Part shown: in pieces, positions 39,001 through 39,247 of the stretch | How positions within the stretch are numbered: the first letter of the stretch is position 1 | Layout of the letters: the number at the start of each line of letters is the position of its first letter | Source: Paludibacter sp. | Lineage (GTDB): Bacteria > Bacteroidota > Bacteroidia > Bacteroidales > Paludibacteraceae | Direction: 5' to 3' | Assembly (NCBI GenBank): GCA_017882285.1 | Contig: JADGPS010000028.1 | Span: 1 to 39,247, forward strand | Length of the DNA stretch: 39,247 nt | The notes under the pieces: model-generated | Databases searched by the model: none | Seen by the model: only the letters and a program-made list of their open reading frames with translations | What the model was told of the DNA's origin: nothing | Translations under genes and position numbers: made by a program

Positions 39001-39247
39001 CAAAAATTTGAAAATATCTATATTTGATTGAAATTCAGCATTTAATAGCATTGAGGCAATAAAAGTTAGACCGTATTTGAAAAAGCTTTTTGCCCTTTTT
39101 CCATTGTTTAGAATCCTGATTGGCTTTATATGTTCGTGTAAATATATCCCGACCAAATATGCCCAGCAAAAAGCAATGGTAACTATGGCAACAAGTTTTT
39201 CAATTCTGTCAATATCAGTTAAATGAGTGTCTTCTAAATTGAATCCA
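38989..39247 (-). mobile_element. IS4-family-like insertion sequence, transposase C-terminus (partial)
   Basis: The minus strand encodes the last 85 residues of a transposase, from GFNLEDTHLTDIDRIEKLV through FCWAYLVGIYLHEHIKPIR to the terminal IFKFLSCT and TAG (38989-38991). The GFNLEDTHLTD..RIEKL pattern is characteristic of IS4-family transposases in Bacteroidota. The stop codon coincides with the boundary with the toxin gene, so the last codons probably lie within the terminal inverted repeat. The N-terminal catalytic part and the other IS end are outside the window, so the terminal repeat and target duplication cannot be verified. Confidence 0.75.

Overview
This 39 kb window looks like a chromosomal, mostly housekeeping segment of a member of the Bacteroidota, most likely Bacteroidales; a Paludibacter-like organism is my guess from general gene style, not a proven assignment. 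The reasons are: an LpxC-FabZ fusion inside a lipid A gene cluster, a GldH lipoprotein next to a RicT-type PSP1 protein, an OMP_b-brl_3-type TonB-receptor-like barrel, many short lipoproteins, weak Shine-Dalgarno sequences, and repeated matches to the Bacteroidota -7 promoter box TAnnTTTG. No tRNA, rRNA, CRISPR array or complete prophage was seen.

Layout. 1-2759 (+): the C-terminal two thirds of a dihydrolipoamide dehydrogenase, a HAD phosphatase and ribF. 2835-4891 (-): a two-component histidine kinase/response regulator pair with a 4-nt overlap. 5356-13436 (+): a lipoprotein plus outer-membrane receptor-like pair, a lipoprotein M3 oligopeptidase, two membrane proteins (one YqaA-like), and a lipoprotein plus peptidoglycan amidase pair. 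13479-20918 (-): the co-directional block rpe-comEC-nrnA-apgM-DNA adenine methylase-thrC. 21074-29227 (-): glnS, the lipid A cluster lpxA-lpxC/fabZ-lpxD, an HD phosphohydrolase and pepD. 29558-38233 (+): holB-ricT-gldH-trmB, mrp, a long-chain acyl-CoA ligase, a small outer-membrane protein and a lipoprotein alpha/beta hydrolase. 38234-39247: a decayed region with a gene remnant, a broken toxin-antitoxin pair and the end of an IS4-like insertion sequence that cuts the toxin.

How genes work together. LpxA, LpxC and LpxD carry out early lipid A steps and the fused FabZ supplies hydroxyacyl-ACP dehydration. ApgM (a family proposed to be a homoserine kinase in this context) and ThrC would do the last two steps of threonine synthesis, but an orphan m6A methyltransferase gene sits between them. 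HolB and RicT share an operon with gldH and probably trmB.

No clear new multi-gene system is visible. The most unusual signals are the solitary methylase lodged inside the threonine gene pair, the broken toxin-antitoxin locus at the IS boundary, and families of short 'word-like' intergenic repeats. Those repeats reach into coding sequence and appear to supply the last codons and stops of two unrelated proteins (the response regulator and TrmB), and perhaps the first codons of RibF.
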